From a virus, in IMG/VR virus record IMGVR_UViG_3300020185_000029, positions 1 to 64,000 of that record: DNA of 64,000 nucleotides; one strand, written 5' to 3'. Positions within the stretch are counted from its first letter, which is position 1; each line of letters starts with the position of its first letter. The notes below the pieces were generated by a model. The model worked only from the letters and a program-made list of their open reading frames with translations. It did not search any database and was not told the origin of the DNA. Shown here piece by piece: positions 40,301-48,889 of this stretch. A program made the position numbers and the translations under genes.

Positions 40301-42609
40301 CCTGAATAATGAAACTGACCAGTAAAATCAACATATCCAGAAGAAATGTCTTGTGCTTGAACAGTAAAATTCTTGCTGAAAGTGTTGCCCAATCGAATAG
40401 ATCTGAACAAATAATCATAATTTCCTAGCATTGACAAATCAGTAGCAACATATCTGTCGTCCGTAACTTCATGAACAGTTTCATTAGTCATTCCACTCAA
40501 AAGTTTACCTTTTGCAATGTAATTATAAGTAAAATCTATTCCAGTAAATCCACTTGCTAATGCAGAAGCTTGCCCAGTAATTATTCCGCTACCCGTCAAA
40601 ACTCCAGTAGTAAATTTAGATTCGATTCCAGTTATTCCAGTTCCACTAAATATAAATCCAGTTAAATTTGGATCTTCTGGCAATAACCCAGTTGCTAGTC
40701 CAGTAAGCTCTGTACTAACATACAAACTGTAATCGGGTATTGGAAACTTCATATCAATTCTATTGATTCCAGTAACATTAAAAGCCCCAGTTCCAGTCCC
40801 TATGAATGCCCCTGGAGTTCCAGAAACCTTAAATCCGCTAATAATATTCGTTCCAATTAAACCAATTTGGTCGGCAGGAATTCTCATTTCTCCATCAAAA
40901 ATTCCACTAGAAAACCCGCTAAATATATTAGAATAATAAACATTAGAAGTTTGATTAGATCCAGCGCCAGTTACTCCAGTACCAAATGAGAGCAATCCAG
41001 TAAGATTTGGATCTTCTGGCAATAAGCCAGTTGCTAGTCCAGTTAAAATTCTGTCAGATAGATCTATCGTCCAGCCATTATTAACAAAACCTCCTTGGGA
41101 ATCTCTAGTGTCCATCGGAAAGGTTCCAATGAGGTCAAAAACCCCAGTTCCAGTCCCTATGAATGCCCCTGGAGTTCCAGAAACCTTAGATCCACTAATG
41201 GTAGTGGTTATATCTAAGCCAGCCTGATCTCCTGGGTAATACGCAATCCCATCAAATGCGCCAGTTGCAAATCCGCTAAATCTACTGGCATATTCCTTAT
41301 TTCTTGTTTGATTTGATGTAGCGGTAAACGACTGAACGTCGAAGGAAAAGCAAAGAGAGTCATTTTTCGATGTTACTATCGGTTCTCCGTCAGTATTATT
41401 TCCACTAAGTATTATTCCAGTCGTAAAGCTTGGAAATAGAGACTGTTGACCAGTAAATCTAATAGCGCCAGTTTCAGTGAAGTTATATCCTCCACTAACA
41501 TTCCTTATGAATCCAACATCTAATCCAGTTACAATCCCACTAGAGGACGTTAAAAATGGATACGACATTTCTCCAGTAGCAAATACTGTTTCTCCAGTAT
41601 AAATCTGAGATGGTATATTTCCAGTATAATTAATTTCAAGACCAGTGCTATAGCCAGAGAGTGTTAAATACCCGCCGCCCAAGCTGGACTCAATCATTCC
41701 AGTTAAATTGCCAGTGCCTATTATATTTCTAGAAATATCAAATCCTGGAATTGACCCAGTTATTTTACCAGTTTTAATATCATAGTCAGCGTAACCACCA
41801 TAGCCACTAATATTACCAAATGTAAAATGAAGTCCGAATGGATCATCTGTAAGATTTGGACCGTATCTTTCAGAAAATAAAACATTATAATTAAATATTC
41901 CAGTAGAATCCAAAAAGTCTGACCCCAATAAACTCAACAGGTACTCGTATTCCCTCGTAAAACTAATTAAGCCGCTTTTTGTAAAAGTTCCAAAGTCTGA
42001 AACAAAAGATATTGGTATCAGTACTCCAGTTCCAGTAGTGACATTTGAAATTTGATTAATTAAAAAGTCTCTACTAGATTGACCCTCTATTATTCCAGTA
42101 TTTTGTCCAGTATTGAAATTGAAAAAGTTAGATAATTCTTCAAATTTTCCAGAAAATATATTAAATGATATTCCCTCACTAGAATTATTGCTAACCTTTA
42201 AACTTCCAGTTAAATTACTATTTTCGAATATTCCACTAATACTAATTACTGGCTCTACTCCCATTAAACTAAGTTCCGAAACTACTCCATTTTCAGTAAA
42301 GTTATTTATGTAGCCAGTGCCATTTTCATGGTAAGAATTTATAAGTACATTATTAACGAAATAATTATTATAATTCCCAATTTTATTCCCAGAAACGGAG
42401 AAAGTATCTTGATTCTTGTAAGAGTAGAAAAAGTTATTATCAGAATCATAAAGCTTTCCGCTTTCGCCACTAAAAACAATCCTATCTTCAATAGAGCCAT
42501 CTCCAGTATTTATAAATGAAAACCCAAATGAAATATGATCGTCCCTTTGAGGCCGTATAAAGGCTTGATAAGAAAAGTTTCCTGACTGGGTTCCAATTGA
42601 GAATGACAT
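37372..42609 (-). CDS. Giant Thr-Gly-rich repetitive tail protein (1,745 aa)
   Basis: Nearly the whole chain repeats short TG-containing motifs (such as FSGTGVRAL, SGTGITG, FATGIL, YTGIL) about every 8-15 residues, typical of a long beta-stranded fibre. Two larger duplications are visible: blocks with VSGTPGAFIGTGTG and LATGLLPEDPNLTG, and blocks with GIDxITxLAGxxSGE then ADNxIYSGV. A non-repetitive central segment (about residues 1150-1280) contains YNVYFGSGRIGFTSDPGLTY. No signal peptide or membrane segment is seen. A distal tail fibre or adhesin is likely. The Thr/Ser density could make it a glycosylation target (inference). Confidence 0.7.
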   Translation of the reverse strand: MSFSIGTQSGNFSYQAFIRPQRDDHISFGFSFINTGDGSIEDRIVFSGESGKLYDSDNNFFYSYKNQDTFSVSGNKIGNYNNYFVNNVLINSYHENGTGYINNFTENGVVSELSLMGVEPVISISGIFENSNLTGSLKVSNNSSEGISFNIFSGKFEELSNFFNFNTGQNTGIIEGQSSRDFLINQISNVTTGTGVLIPISFVSDFGTFTKSGLISFTREYEYLLSLLGSDFLDSTGIFNYNVLFSERYGPNLTDDPFGLHFTFGNISGYGGYADYDIKTGKITGSIPGFDISRNIIGTGNLTGMIESSLGGGYLTLSGYSTGLEINYTGNIPSQIYTGETVFATGEMSYPFLTSSSGIVTGLDVGFIRNVSGGYNFTETGAIRFTGQQSLFPSFTTGIILSGNNTDGEPIVTSKNDSLCFSFDVQSFTATSNQTRNKEYASRFSGFATGAFDGIAYYPGDQAGLDITTTISGSKVSGTPGAFIGTGTGVFDLIGTFPMDTRDSQGGFVNNGWTIDLSDRILTGLATGLLPEDPNLTGLLSFGTGVTGAGSNQTSNVYYSNIFSGFSSGIFDGEMRIPADQIGLIGTNIISGFKVSGTPGAFIGTGTGAFNVTGINRIDMKFPIPDYSLYVSTELTGLATGLLPEDPNLTGFIFSGTGITGIESKFTTGVLTGSGIITGQASALASGFTGIDFTYNYIAKGKLLSGMTNETVHEVTDDRYVATDLSMLGNYDYLFRSIRLGNTFSKNFTVQAQDISSGYVDFTGQFHYSGTGAYVHPQEITGIGYTGLGLIGSISEPVKDIIFNGESGVTGRYLTNTGALIDDSISLNGNSYGIPVSSVYTRFNPFIFSGNSGILLYSDHTNEKAPILSFSTNDADRGSYIHNPVWLNRRLLSGFFDLDPSDMTVGVSPKYFLSGTGVYKSRKSRSYRITVYTGNNLADMIYKERETISVNSTTDFNERFNDRNINADQYGVFNVYFLITSDTEDLEPSGFNYFYFQDTDNSKNPPEFGPRQFNTFLDSSGQGFRRFLTNYSSPTDASGYLLSADTKYPTGSTTNRIAIALPNTISVTSGLNVFQTGFNMTGYAENVSFEGTGMSGVGGTIEVTGENAGFLYALQDESLFPNSNIPNEIFTQMTGNFNGEKSINNFEIPTGIFMNNVVGFLRKRVDSTNEKIDGYSLGNYELIERLGISNYQSSMEEISGIMKAYCDKIGYNVYFGSGRIGFTSDPGLTYPIGGALGFGLGTTTSTAYGPWSKDAKYATRQSGGLYTLIETGIEVATQGSNLPYSGIMSGKITTAIPTTFATGYVPFNSGVSGNIYSITFTGIENTTSKYFISSLNEGDIYIDPFASSGIIPSTGLGTGIDQITVLAGEKSGELAQTLLNMFPFSGTGVRALSNSPPLGGDNDLYADNYIFSGVPTGISFATGDDSTGSLYAIGYTGIQTGPAKWYIDNLDFSGNILDLDATVTGYVPTIASGTGIDPITILAGQQSGEFDQAILNMLPFSGVNLQTITFDQPVGGFEDSYADNFIYSGVRKGFNFATGILTGSFDYTGILNFTQRNLQKTGVKIGIGVISGNITGIVYPGSGEFNFSGIQTGLPQFINSVVPTGQEVFLLSSGNVPITPFTGNLNSSFIGTGFYTDFVNPADLESLSYSFPIPNYIKTFTGEYEILTGINNTGFAKCTGFFNIPSINLTGYSGYVVLTGDDDLNIQMVKKKYFADSVDLNIIKYSGIGTLDASYDNTGSLTFIG
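40785..41188. repeat. Long internal repeat in the giant tail protein gene
   Basis: Bases 40785-40831 and 41142-41188 are identical over 47 bases (offset 357, or 119 codons), and a second pair of nearly identical stretches lies near 40667-40703 and 40995-41041. This shows a duplication of a 119-residue module within the gene. Confidence 0.8.
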
Positions 42610-42615
42610 GTCTTT

Positions 42616-44802
42616 TTATTTTTTGATGAATTTTAAAAGCTTTTCCCGATTCGAAGGTAGCACCTCTATATTTCGGGTATTTAAAGAACTTTTTACTGAA
42701 TACACATTCTTCTTTGGAGGTAATGAATTTGGATTGCCGACAATAACTGCACCCCTTGGCTGAGTTATTAATTCTTTACTAGGTAAAGTAAAGTTTCTAT
42801 TGCCAATCGTATAAGTAGTTTTTACGCCATTACTACTAATACTTATATCTACGTTTTGCAGCCCCTTTTCTATAGAAGCGGTATAATTTGGTATATCTAT
42901 ATTATTAATTGTAAAAGTTTTTTGGACTTTTTTCTGCGTTATAGTATATCCCAAGTTTGGGTAATTAGTTAATGATCCTCCTATTCTAGGACTATTACCA
43001 AGCCTTATATTATTACCGTCTACTTGAATTATATCCGATAAGGCCGCTACTTGATTTGGTGATGTATCCAAATCGACGTCAGTCCTAATTGTATTAGAAT
43101 TATAACTTGGCTGAGTAAAAGCTATTGACTCTAAAGCAGCTGTAAAATTCTCTTCTCCTCCTTGATCTCCTCCTCCTCCTCCATCATCAATGCTGCCCCT
43201 TATATCGATTCTTTGACCCTCCACTCTCAGAGTCTGCTTTAACTCGTATTTAAAGTTTATTCTTTCAAATATATTAGTGAAGTTTATATTCTTAAGAACT
43301 GCTGCAAACTTCAAATTTGGATTATATCCGTCACTTCTAGCCTTGTATCTAGCGGAACTACTTACTTCTAAAAATATTACAGACTTATTTAAATTTAATG
43401 ATTTAACACTATCATAAACGTCGAAAGACAAATCCCACGGAATGGTTGCATATATTCTATGATTACTTTCAGCTGCACTCTTCCTATCTGGATTGACATA
43501 TTCAGTTATATCCTCTCTGTCATACTTTAAATCCGCACCAATAGCCCAATTGTATCTAAAATATTGGGCTTCAGCTAGATTATTCTCGTAGGTCAAGAAT
43601 TGCGCAAATTTTTGCTTTACAGTTTCCACTGTGACTGTATCGGAAATATCTGACTCAATATATGAGATTATGTTATAATCCTCATATAAATCATCCTTTG
43701 GATCAAAAGCCTTTTTTTGCTTAGGGTTCAAAGTATAGACCTGTTCATATCCAAATACACTTGAATATGAATTTGGATCTTTCTTGCACAAGTACAAAGC
43801 AGCGTAAGCAAAAAAAGACTCTCCTACCGCAGCAGCTTTGCCTAGATTTATAGCAAATCCTGGATTAGCCCAATACTGATCTGGCCTGTCAGTAGGCCTA
43901 TAAAGATATATCTGTGTATCTGATTTCTCTTCAAATTCTCCATACTTAGTTTCTCCGCCTCCACCAGTGCTTGTTGTATTTCCGCCTCCTCCACCAGCAT
44001 CTATATTTTTACCAGGCTTTCCGTAATAAACGGAGTGACCTTTTGATATAGTATCTCTCAATGAGAATGAGTTTTTTTCAGATATGAAGTTAACTTCGTT
44101 AGGGAAAACTGGAGAAATACTTTCAGTAAGATCTATAAACTGTATCTTACCAGACTCATTAAAAAAAAAGGTAAATCCATATATTGAACCCCAAGAACTT
44201 AATACGTTTCTTAAAGTACCAGTAGTTTCCTTCAATAGGCTATTATCGTGTCTGGCTAAAGCAACATCTATATTTTCAATTTTCCCTCGAATTTTTCCCA
44301 ACAGCTCCTCAAGGTTATATAAATAATCTGGGAGCTGCCTGACATCCTGAGAGGAGGTTGATCTAGTTAGTGGAATCGAATCTCCACCTAATTCCGACGA
44401 TTCTTCTAATGTAAAGTATCCTCTGCCAACTAGTATTAAAGACTCGTCCGTTGCTGTTGCGTTAAAATTTCTCCCCAATAAAGCAACAAACTTTTTGTCT
44501 AAAAGAAGAATCGACTTGTCGTTATAAGTGACGGTCAAAATTCTTCCACTAACACTATCGTCTATGGAGTACTCTATCGCAACCATATTTAGTTCTCTTG
44601 ATCCTAGATTTATCTTATCACTATCAAAAACATTCAAACTATCTTCGCTTATAGTGTAAGCTCCATTCTCGCTCGAAATAGTTAATGTTAACTGCGTGAC
44701 TTGCGTCCCAAAGCCAATAGAATAAGATGCACTAATTATTAGTCCACCGTACGCTGAAGTACTCCCATTCAAAGTAACCTTATCTGTTTTTCTTATCGCC
44801 AT
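42616..44802 (-). CDS. Distal tail/baseplate-type structural protein (728 aa)
   Basis: The N-terminal third is beta-rich (LTLTISSENGAYTISEDSLN). Middle residues (about 155-240) read YLYNLEELLGKIRGKIENID, then SWGSIYGFTFFFNESGKIQF, a layout seen in tail-hub or distal-tail proteins. A glycine-rich linker AGGGGGNTTSTGGGG (about residue 272) and another (IDDGGGGGDQGG, about residue 541) divide the domains. The C-terminal part is beta-rich with FTINNIDIPNYTAS. Located between a lectin-like protein and the giant fibre. Exact role is not shown; homologues not identified by eye. A late-type element lies upstream. Confidence 0.5.
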   Translation of the reverse strand: MAIRKTDKVTLNGSTSAYGGLIISASYSIGFGTQVTQLTLTISSENGAYTISEDSLNVFDSDKINLGSRELNMVAIEYSIDDSVSGRILTVTYNDKSILLLDKKFVALLGRNFNATATDESLILVGRGYFTLEESSELGGDSIPLTRSTSSQDVRQLPDYLYNLEELLGKIRGKIENIDVALARHDNSLLKETTGTLRNVLSSWGSIYGFTFFFNESGKIQFIDLTESISPVFPNEVNFISEKNSFSLRDTISKGHSVYYGKPGKNIDAGGGGGNTTSTGGGGETKYGEFEEKSDTQIYLYRPTDRPDQYWANPGFAINLGKAAAVGESFFAYAALYLCKKDPNSYSSVFGYEQVYTLNPKQKKAFDPKDDLYEDYNIISYIESDISDTVTVETVKQKFAQFLTYENNLAEAQYFRYNWAIGADLKYDREDITEYVNPDRKSAAESNHRIYATIPWDLSFDVYDSVKSLNLNKSVIFLEVSSSARYKARSDGYNPNLKFAAVLKNINFTNIFERINFKYELKQTLRVEGQRIDIRGSIDDGGGGGDQGGEENFTAALESIAFTQPSYNSNTIRTDVDLDTSPNQVAALSDIIQVDGNNIRLGNSPRIGGSLTNYPNLGYTITQKKVQKTFTINNIDIPNYTASIEKGLQNVDISISSNGVKTTYTIGNRNFTLPSKELITQPRGAVIVGNPNSLPPKKNVYSVKSSLNTRNIEVLPSNREKLLKFIKK
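42646..42668 (-). repeat. 23-bp exact repeat, copy in the distal tail gene
   Basis: Identical over 23 bases to 58156-58178 in the tail-tube gene, same orientation (starts CCGATTCG, ends CACCTCTA on the plus strand). The two copies are read in different frames (EVLPSNR here; RGATFES there), so shared protein ancestry does not explain it. Confidence 0.9.
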
Positions 44803-44820
44803 TCCTTTATTTTATTACAC
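44803..44820 (-). promoter_or_regulatory. Late-type promoter element GTGTAATA
   Basis: On the minus strand GTGTAATA (44813-44820) then AAATAAAGGA and ATG 44802. AAAGGA would also serve as a ribosome binding site. Confidence 0.55.
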
Positions 44821-44851
44821 TTAATTATAGTCCATTTTAAACTTAATCAAA

Positions 44852-46948
44852 CTAAAGATCGAAAAAGCCACTGGCTCCAGTTAGATAAGATCTATATACT
44901 GATCCAGTTGATAGCTCGCTCTGATAATTTCTATTAACAAATAGAGATTTTACTCCGCTTGGAATAAGCTGCTTTTTATTAGATATTAGATCTGAAGATT
45001 CACTAGTCTCTAAATATAGATCACGGCGCAGCCTCAGCCTTCCAAAATAATTGGTAGAGGAGCCTCTAAAGAATTTCCCCGAAGATGGTATGATATTAGA
45101 CTGGTGTTGACCACTCTGAACTCTAAAGCCAATAGCTAAAATTTCTTTAGTTGAGTCAGATGTTTTTATTGCGGTGAACGAGTTGTTAATTGCGTCTCCA
45201 GTATAATCCAATCCAGACGCTAACTTATACCCTTTTTTGAAAAACAAGTTATCGTGTACGCTTATATTGTTGTTGCCACTAAAGACACTTTTTACTGCAA
45301 AGTCATTAGCATCGTAAAATACTTTTGAGTCAGTATTATTACCGCTTAATATTACCTTACCTGGTTCTATTGAACCAGATTTATAAAAATTTTCTAGACC
45401 AGCTGATGTTATGGTAGAGTTTGAAAATCTCAAAAGACCATTAGAAAAGACTCTAAATTCGGACCCATCATACTCTTGATTAATTGAAAATCCAGTCCCA
45501 TCTAAGCTTGCAAGAGATGTCTTGTTTAAGAAATTGAAATTTCTAAATTCATTAGAATAATCGTCTTCTTTTTCATATAAAGCTAAAGAGTTAAAGCTAT
45601 TTATTCCAGTCTCTTCTTGACCAAACGATTGATCAAAATACTCGCCAAGATAAATAGTTTCACTCATTCCATACTCAGAAAGCTGTCTTCTGTCGCCACT
45701 CATAATATTCTTAAGTCCAGAAATGTCATTGTTGCCAGTATTGAAAATAGTAGTAGCTCTTAACCCACTAGACAAGAACCCAGTGATGTTAACGTTTTGA
45801 TATATATCCGTTCCATTGATAACTTCATCGGTTCCAGAGAATTGACGAATCAACCCAATTACGCCAGTTGAATCTAATGTAACAACCTTTCTATATATTG
45901 GAACTTCTTCGTTTCCTATGCAATACTGCGGTAAGTTTTGTAAGAACTCTATCTTTTCCTCTCCAGGTGCTATAACTCCCGTTTCAACAACATATTGATA
46001 AATGTCAGAGTAACCAGTAGTATATCCAGTGCCAGTCAAAATGCTGTTTGTAGAAAGTATGCCAGTTACTCCAGTTAAATTATATTCATAGCCACTAACT
46101 CCTCCAGTAATTCCAGACTCTATCAAGAAAGGAATCCCACTCTTGGTGTCCGACCAAAAGCCCGAAGCCAGTATGTTTGCATCTACAGTTGAAATGTTTT
46201 GATTTAAGTATACAAAATCGTCCATAAAGCCAGAATAGCTTTTTTGATTTTGCCCACTACCAATTAAAAATTTATTACAAGGAAGAATTTGGTCGGATAT
46301 AACGCTTTTTATTTCACTCTCAAAAGATTTCGTACTATTATTATAAGCTAAAAAGTAAATTGAGTCATCGAATTTTCTTAATCCTATTAAGTTTTTATCT
46401 GATAGCTGCAACAAGCTAGTTTGTATATCGTATCTTTGGTTTTGATTATCAAAATATTCAAAATACATTTTATTTGCAGAATTTATCCCAAAAGAATATC
46501 CACTTTTTATAACGTTGTCGTCAAAACAAGAAAATAAAACTCCATCTCCAGTATAACGCTTATCTTGAGATAAGAGTACGGTAAAATCTCTAGAGAATAA
46601 ATCTTTTTGATTATTTATTTCTAAATATCCGTAATTAAAATTTCCAGAATTTCCATTTCCAGTAAAGCTATCAACGTTTCCTATTATAGAAGCAGAGTTT
46701 GAGCTTAAAATATTTATATCTTGCCCAATAAAAAAAGAAGCAAAGTTTACAGAATTGTATCCTGAAACATCGACGTCCTCTAATATTATAAAAGAAGAGT
46801 CTTGCGTAATTAAGGGGCTTCCTGACTGTGTGACTAGCTGAGTATAAAATTCATCACTAAAATTATTAAAGTCATAGTATACTGGCATGTTGCCTGTATC
46901 TAGTTTTAATATTCCAGAATAAATGTAGTTTATGCCCCTTAAGCCCAT
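44852..46948 (-). CDS. Tail protein with a lectin-like (LamG) domain (698 aa)
   Basis: The region around residues 110-265 follows the concanavalin-A-like/LamG pattern: DFTVLLSQDKRYTGDGVLFS, SGYSFGINSANKMYFEYF, and a closing FLIGSGQNQKSYSGFMDDFV. This fold binds carbohydrate in many fibres. The remainder is beta-rich with frequent SG and TG pairs (ITGGVSGYEYNLTGVTGILS), like the giant tail protein. A distal tail or receptor-binding role is inferred. A late-type element GTGTAATA lies upstream, so it starts a transcript. Confidence 0.6.
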   Translation of the reverse strand: MGLRGINYIYSGILKLDTGNMPVYYDFNNFSDEFYTQLVTQSGSPLITQDSSFIILEDVDVSGYNSVNFASFFIGQDINILSSNSASIIGNVDSFTGNGNSGNFNYGYLEINNQKDLFSRDFTVLLSQDKRYTGDGVLFSCFDDNVIKSGYSFGINSANKMYFEYFDNQNQRYDIQTSLLQLSDKNLIGLRKFDDSIYFLAYNNSTKSFESEIKSVISDQILPCNKFLIGSGQNQKSYSGFMDDFVYLNQNISTVDANILASGFWSDTKSGIPFLIESGITGGVSGYEYNLTGVTGILSTNSILTGTGYTTGYSDIYQYVVETGVIAPGEEKIEFLQNLPQYCIGNEEVPIYRKVVTLDSTGVIGLIRQFSGTDEVINGTDIYQNVNITGFLSSGLRATTIFNTGNNDISGLKNIMSGDRRQLSEYGMSETIYLGEYFDQSFGQEETGINSFNSLALYEKEDDYSNEFRNFNFLNKTSLASLDGTGFSINQEYDGSEFRVFSNGLLRFSNSTITSAGLENFYKSGSIEPGKVILSGNNTDSKVFYDANDFAVKSVFSGNNNISVHDNLFFKKGYKLASGLDYTGDAINNSFTAIKTSDSTKEILAIGFRVQSGQHQSNIIPSSGKFFRGSSTNYFGRLRLRRDLYLETSESSDLISNKKQLIPSGVKSLFVNRNYQSELSTGSVYRSYLTGASGFFDL

Positions 46949-46963
46949 ATATTTATATTACAC
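46949..46963 (-). promoter_or_regulatory. Late-type promoter element GTGTAATA
   Basis: On the minus strand GTGTAATA (46956-46963), then TAAATAT and ATG 46948. No Shine-Dalgarno is evident. Confidence 0.55.
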
Positions 46964-46966
46964 CTT

Positions 46967-47869
46967 TTATTCTGCATCCTGCGAAAATTGCCTAGACCTG
47001 TCTTTAATCTTTATACCCATCTTATCGGCTTCTTCATGCGTCATGCCAACCACATCTACATCTTTTCCGCCAGACACTTCTTCTAGCTTGGACCTGGAAT
47101 TTGCTAATCTAATAATTTCGTCAGGATCTTCGCTTTTTATATTTGGATACCTCTCAAAGATTGTTGTAAAAGTTTTTGCGTAATTAGCTAAATTAGTTTG
47201 ATGGAAAGAGAGTTTGCAAATAGGTTTTCCAAAATACTCAAAAGCATTATTACATATTCTCCAACTAGAAGTAAAAAACTCTTTAGTAGATACCGTTTTT
47301 ATACTTTGCATAGAAATATTTTTAAGACATTCCGAATGTATTCTAAAGTATTTTTGCACATCTAAAGATGGGTCCTGCTTATCGTCTTCGCTAAGCAAAG
47401 GTTCTTCAAATTTTTTATCTTTAAAAAGACTATTTAATAAATAATATTCATTCAGCCTCCTATCGGCGATACTCTCACAAGAATGGGCTAGAAAAGAATT
47501 TTTTTTATTAATTAAAATAAACAGCTTTTGCTCAAGCTCATCAATATAATCTAATTGAACCTTCTTCTGAGAATGGAGAAGAAGTTTCTGAGAGCTTTGC
47601 CTAGTATGATCTATTAGTCGTTCTAAATCTTCAATTTCATAATCTTCCTGCTTAGACCATAGATCCTTGGACTTGGCTTGATCTAACAGCTCTTCATTAT
47701 TCAATACCTTCTTTTTCCTGAGATTTTCGTAGAAAGCATCATATTCACATTCAAAATCTACATAGTCGTCTAGAGTCAAATGCTTAATATAAAAATTTTC
47801 ATCTTTATAATAAGAGAAGCCTTTTAATATGTCAGAAAGAGCTGAACGAAGCTTCGACTCTTCTTTCAA
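46967..47869 (-). CDS. Hypothetical helical protein of the tail region (300 aa)
   Basis: Starts at TTG 47867-47869 directly after the previous stop. It is charged and largely helical (LNNEELLDQAKSKDLWSKQE, then QKLLLHSQKKVQLDYIDELE) with three cysteines in the second half. No domain is recognised. Between the tape measure block and the distal tail genes, it may be an assembly factor or baseplate component. The C-terminus VGMTHEEADKMGIKIKDRSR is polar. Confidence 0.55.
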   Translation of the reverse strand: MKEESKLRSALSDILKGFSYYKDENFYIKHLTLDDYVDFECEYDAFYENLRKKKVLNNEELLDQAKSKDLWSKQEDYEIEDLERLIDHTRQSSQKLLLHSQKKVQLDYIDELEQKLFILINKKNSFLAHSCESIADRRLNEYYLLNSLFKDKKFEEPLLSEDDKQDPSLDVQKYFRIHSECLKNISMQSIKTVSTKEFFTSSWRICNNAFEYFGKPICKLSFHQTNLANYAKTFTTIFERYPNIKSEDPDEIIRLANSRSKLEEVSGGKDVDVVGMTHEEADKMGIKIKDRSRQFSQDAE

Positions 47870-48622
47870 TTAGCCCTCCTTTTTTTTCGAAACTTCTTCT
47901 AAAGGTTCCTCTTCAGCTTCTTCTGCAGGTTCTTCTACAGTTTCCTCCTCAGCTTCTTCCGAAGGCTCTTGCTCTTCTTCAAAGTAGGAGTCATAATAGG
48001 ATTGAAACTCCGCCTCCGTCTGAGCGAGATCTAGATACCATATTGTAAACAAGAATACAAACCTATCGATAACTGAACTCCAGAATTCCGATTCATCTCC
48101 ACCCCTTAGATCGTCAACTTTCTCATATTGTAATATAGCTCTTTTTTGGAAATCTTCTTCATCGACATCAAAAATTGGATCTCCATCCAAACAAGAGTAA
48201 TTTAACATACAGAAGTCAACAGTCTTATCTCTGGATTTAATCTCTGCCGTATTATCATATATTGCAGAATAATAAGATGTGAATTTACGCATATCCTCTT
48301 GTATTTGTACAATTTTAGCGTAAAGCTCAAACTTCTTTTCGGAGTTTGATTTTTCTCTGATCAACTTTTCTTGATTTTGCGCTAATTCCTTTTGCAGATT
48401 AAAATAATAAGCCTGATCTTTCTTTGGTAGGGCGGTATCGCTATTATCAGCATAATACTTGTCTACGGAAGCTTTTGTCTGAACTCCCATGTTCATTAAC
48501 TTTGAGAGCATGGCTGCGTAGTAAATCTCTATTTCCTCTCTCTCGGTTCTATTAGGTTGCTTGAGCGTGAACTCGTAATCCTTGTCCTTATTTTTTTCCT
48601 TAAAACTAAATAATTTTTTCAT
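47870..48622 (-). CDS. Hypothetical tail-region protein with acidic tail, possible assembly chaperone (250 aa)
   Basis: The N-terminal half (KKLFSFKEKNKDKDYEFTLK, then EREEIEIYYAAMLSKLMNMG) resembles the helical start of tail assembly chaperone-type proteins seen in other phages. The C-terminal 45 residues are a string of Glu/Ala blocks (EEETVEEPAEEAEEEPLEEV), probably disordered. Its place near the tape measure is typical of a chaperone, but here it lies downstream of it. No frameshift product is evident. Tentative. Confidence 0.5.
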   Translation of the reverse strand: MKKLFSFKEKNKDKDYEFTLKQPNRTEREEIEIYYAAMLSKLMNMGVQTKASVDKYYADNSDTALPKKDQAYYFNLQKELAQNQEKLIREKSNSEKKFELYAKIVQIQEDMRKFTSYYSAIYDNTAEIKSRDKTVDFCMLNYSCLDGDPIFDVDEEDFQKRAILQYEKVDDLRGGDESEFWSSVIDRFVFLFTIWYLDLAQTEAEFQSYYDSYFEEEQEPSEEAEEETVEEPAEEAEEEPLEEVSKKKEG

Positions 48623-48847
48623 TTATTCTCCTGAGTTTAATTTTGTATAATTCTCTCCCTGATCCCTAAAGAAACGAATAGTATCATTGCCCTTATCTAA
48701 AACTCGATTTCTTATTTTTTCGAAATCGTCGTCCTCTATAGAGTATTTTTCCTGTATATCCTCTAATTGATAAAGGAAGTCCTTGAACAAATGCTTGATA
48801 CACCTTTCGCCCAAAAACTCAAAATAATAAAAATCCTTTTCTTCCAT
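48623..48847 (-). CDS. Small acidic hypothetical protein (74 aa)
   Basis: Starts MEEKDFYYFEFLGERCIKHL and has a helical middle (FLYQLEDIQEKYSIEDDDFE). It starts a unit with the two following genes, being separated from the next start by no base. Function unknown. A late-type-like CTGTATATA element and AGGA precede it. Confidence 0.55.
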   Translation of the reverse strand: MEEKDFYYFEFLGERCIKHLFKDFLYQLEDIQEKYSIEDDDFEKIRNRVLDKGNDTIRFFRDQGENYTKLNSGE

Positions 48848-48864
48848 TCCTATATCTATATACA
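48848..48864 (-). promoter_or_regulatory. Possible late-type promoter element CTGTATATA
   Basis: On the minus strand CTGTATATA (48856-48864), then GATATAGGA and ATG 48847. Similar in spacing to the GTGTAATA elements but a weaker match. Confidence 0.35.
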
Positions 48865-48889
48865 GACATTTAACTAGTATGTGAAATAG

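Noticed and set aside
37372-42609. Over-represented CCAGT pentamers as a DNA signal (Chi-like)
   Set aside because: They code for the recurring Thr-Gly pairs on the minus strand, so protein repetition explains them.
42646-42668. The 23-bp repeat as the 3' end of a tRNA gene (attachment site)
   Set aside because: It contains TTCGAA like a T-loop but the flanking bases cannot form a T-arm or acceptor stem, and both copies lie inside coding sequence.
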